Source: Bacteroidota bacterium
Lineage (GTDB): Bacteria > Bacteroidota > Rhodothermia > Rhodothermales > UBA10348
Length of the DNA: 14,026 bases
Assembly: GCA_022571135.1 (NCBI GenBank)
Contig: JACZYK010000035.1
Coordinates: forward strand, 1-14,026
Direction of reading: 5' to 3'
The notes beneath the pieces are model-generated. The model saw only the letters and a program-made list of their open reading frames with translations, made no database searches and was not told where the DNA came from. Made by a program: the position numbers and the translations under genes. Of this stretch, positions 13,854-14,026 are shown piece by piece (position 1 is the first letter of the stretch; each line of letters opens with the position of its first letter).

Positions 13854-14026
13854 ATCTCTCGCCGACCTTCGCGAGCGAGTCTGCCACAAGTTCACCGGCT
13901 TCGACGATCGAATGCGAATCCATATCGATCCAGATCGCATGGCTGTACTTTCGGAACCAGGTGAGCTGACGCTTGGCATATCGACGCGTGTTTCGCTGGA
14001 TAAGCCAGATCATCTCGTCGACCGAT
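13843..14026 (-). CDS. miaA: tRNA dimethylallyltransferase MiaA, C-terminal part (5' end outside window)
   Basis: MiaA adds a dimethylallyl group to A37 of tRNAs that read UNN codons. On the - strand the frame is open from the window edge to the TGA at 13845-13843, giving 60 residues. It includes the family signature IQRNTRRYAKRQLTWFRK, close to the usual 'R.YAKRQ.TWF'. It then runs through SHAIWIDMDS to a C-terminus ending GERSIS. The P-loop and catalytic Asp lie beyond the window. Only the tail is present, so it is easy to miss. It is convergent with the ATPase-fold gene and overlaps its last 11 nt, so no terminator lies between them. Recognition rests on the signature motif. Confidence 0.9.
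   Translation of the reverse strand, partial: SVDEMIWLIQRNTRRYAKRQLTWFRKYSHAIWIDMDSHSIVEAGELVADSLAKVGERSIS

Noticed and set aside
13858..13875. CTCGC/GCGAG hairpin just after the ATPase-fold gene stop
   Set aside because: It is only 5 bp with an 8-nt loop and no T-tract, and it lies within miaA coding sequence, so it is not a credible terminator.
13425..13979. A 184-codon - strand frame opposite the ATPase-fold gene and running into miaA
   Set aside because: It covers the intact N, G1 and G2 boxes of the + strand gene and is in a different frame from the MiaA signature. Both real genes explain the region.
1..14026. Search by eye for CRISPR arrays, insertion sequences, phage genes, tRNA/rRNA genes, or a new defence-like cluster
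   Set aside because: No regularly spaced repeats, transposase or integrase motifs, tRNA cloverleaf or toxin/antitoxin-like pair was seen. Nearly all coding space is taken by recognisable housekeeping families, so I do not claim a novel multi-gene system here.

Overview
The window is a dense stretch of mostly housekeeping genes from a bacterium of moderate GC content. Every gene is on the + strand except the last one, which enters from the right edge on the - strand. The protein families and their order (truB-ribF-rpsO-pnp-M16 peptidase, then scpA-scpB-rluB and guaB) fit the Bacteroidota/FCB group. A Rhodothermota- or Balneolota-like lineage is the best guess, based on remembered family resemblance and not on any search. 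Ribosome binding sites are mixed: clear before rpsO, pnp and the M16 gene, and weak or absent before scpA, guaB, the M24 peptidase and the ATPase-fold gene. That also suits Bacteroidota.

Layout. (1) 2-1280: the 3' part of truB (tRNA pseudouridine-55 synthase), then ribF (riboflavin kinase/FAD synthetase). (2) 1281-3994: a 109-nt leader with three consecutive stem-loops, rpsO (ribosomal protein S15) and pnp (polynucleotide phosphorylase with an Arg/Gly-rich tail). (3) 4105-5364: an M16 zinc peptidase, after a spacer holding two hairpins. (4) 5385-6317: a GalE-like nucleotide-sugar epimerase. (5) 6350-8665: scpA, scpB and an RluB-type pseudouridine synthase, tightly packed and overlapping. (6) 8726-10195: guaB (IMP dehydrogenase). 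(7) 10215-11975: an M24 Xaa-Pro peptidase followed 9 nt later by a flavoprotein with the complete iodotyrosine deiodinase signature. (8) 12014-13288: a GT4-like glycosyltransferase. (9) 13431-13853: a stand-alone RsbW-like ATPase-fold regulator. (10) 13843-14026, - strand: the C-terminal part of miaA, whose 3' end overlaps the preceding gene by 11 nt.

How the genes work together. truB, rpsO, pnp, rluB and miaA serve RNA modification, translation and RNA turnover. ribF supplies FMN/FAD, and the deiodinase-like enzyme is FMN-dependent. scpA and scpB form the accessory complex of SMC in chromosome segregation. guaB commits purines to GMP. The M24 peptidase and the deiodinase-like protein may form a small peptide/halotyrosine salvage pair. 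The glycosyltransferase and the ATPase-fold protein look like lineage-variable cargo.

I found no mobile element, CRISPR array, tRNA or rRNA, and no convincing new multi-gene system. The points most worth a second look are the deiodinase-like enzyme, the structured rpsO leader and the orphan anti-sigma-like gene.
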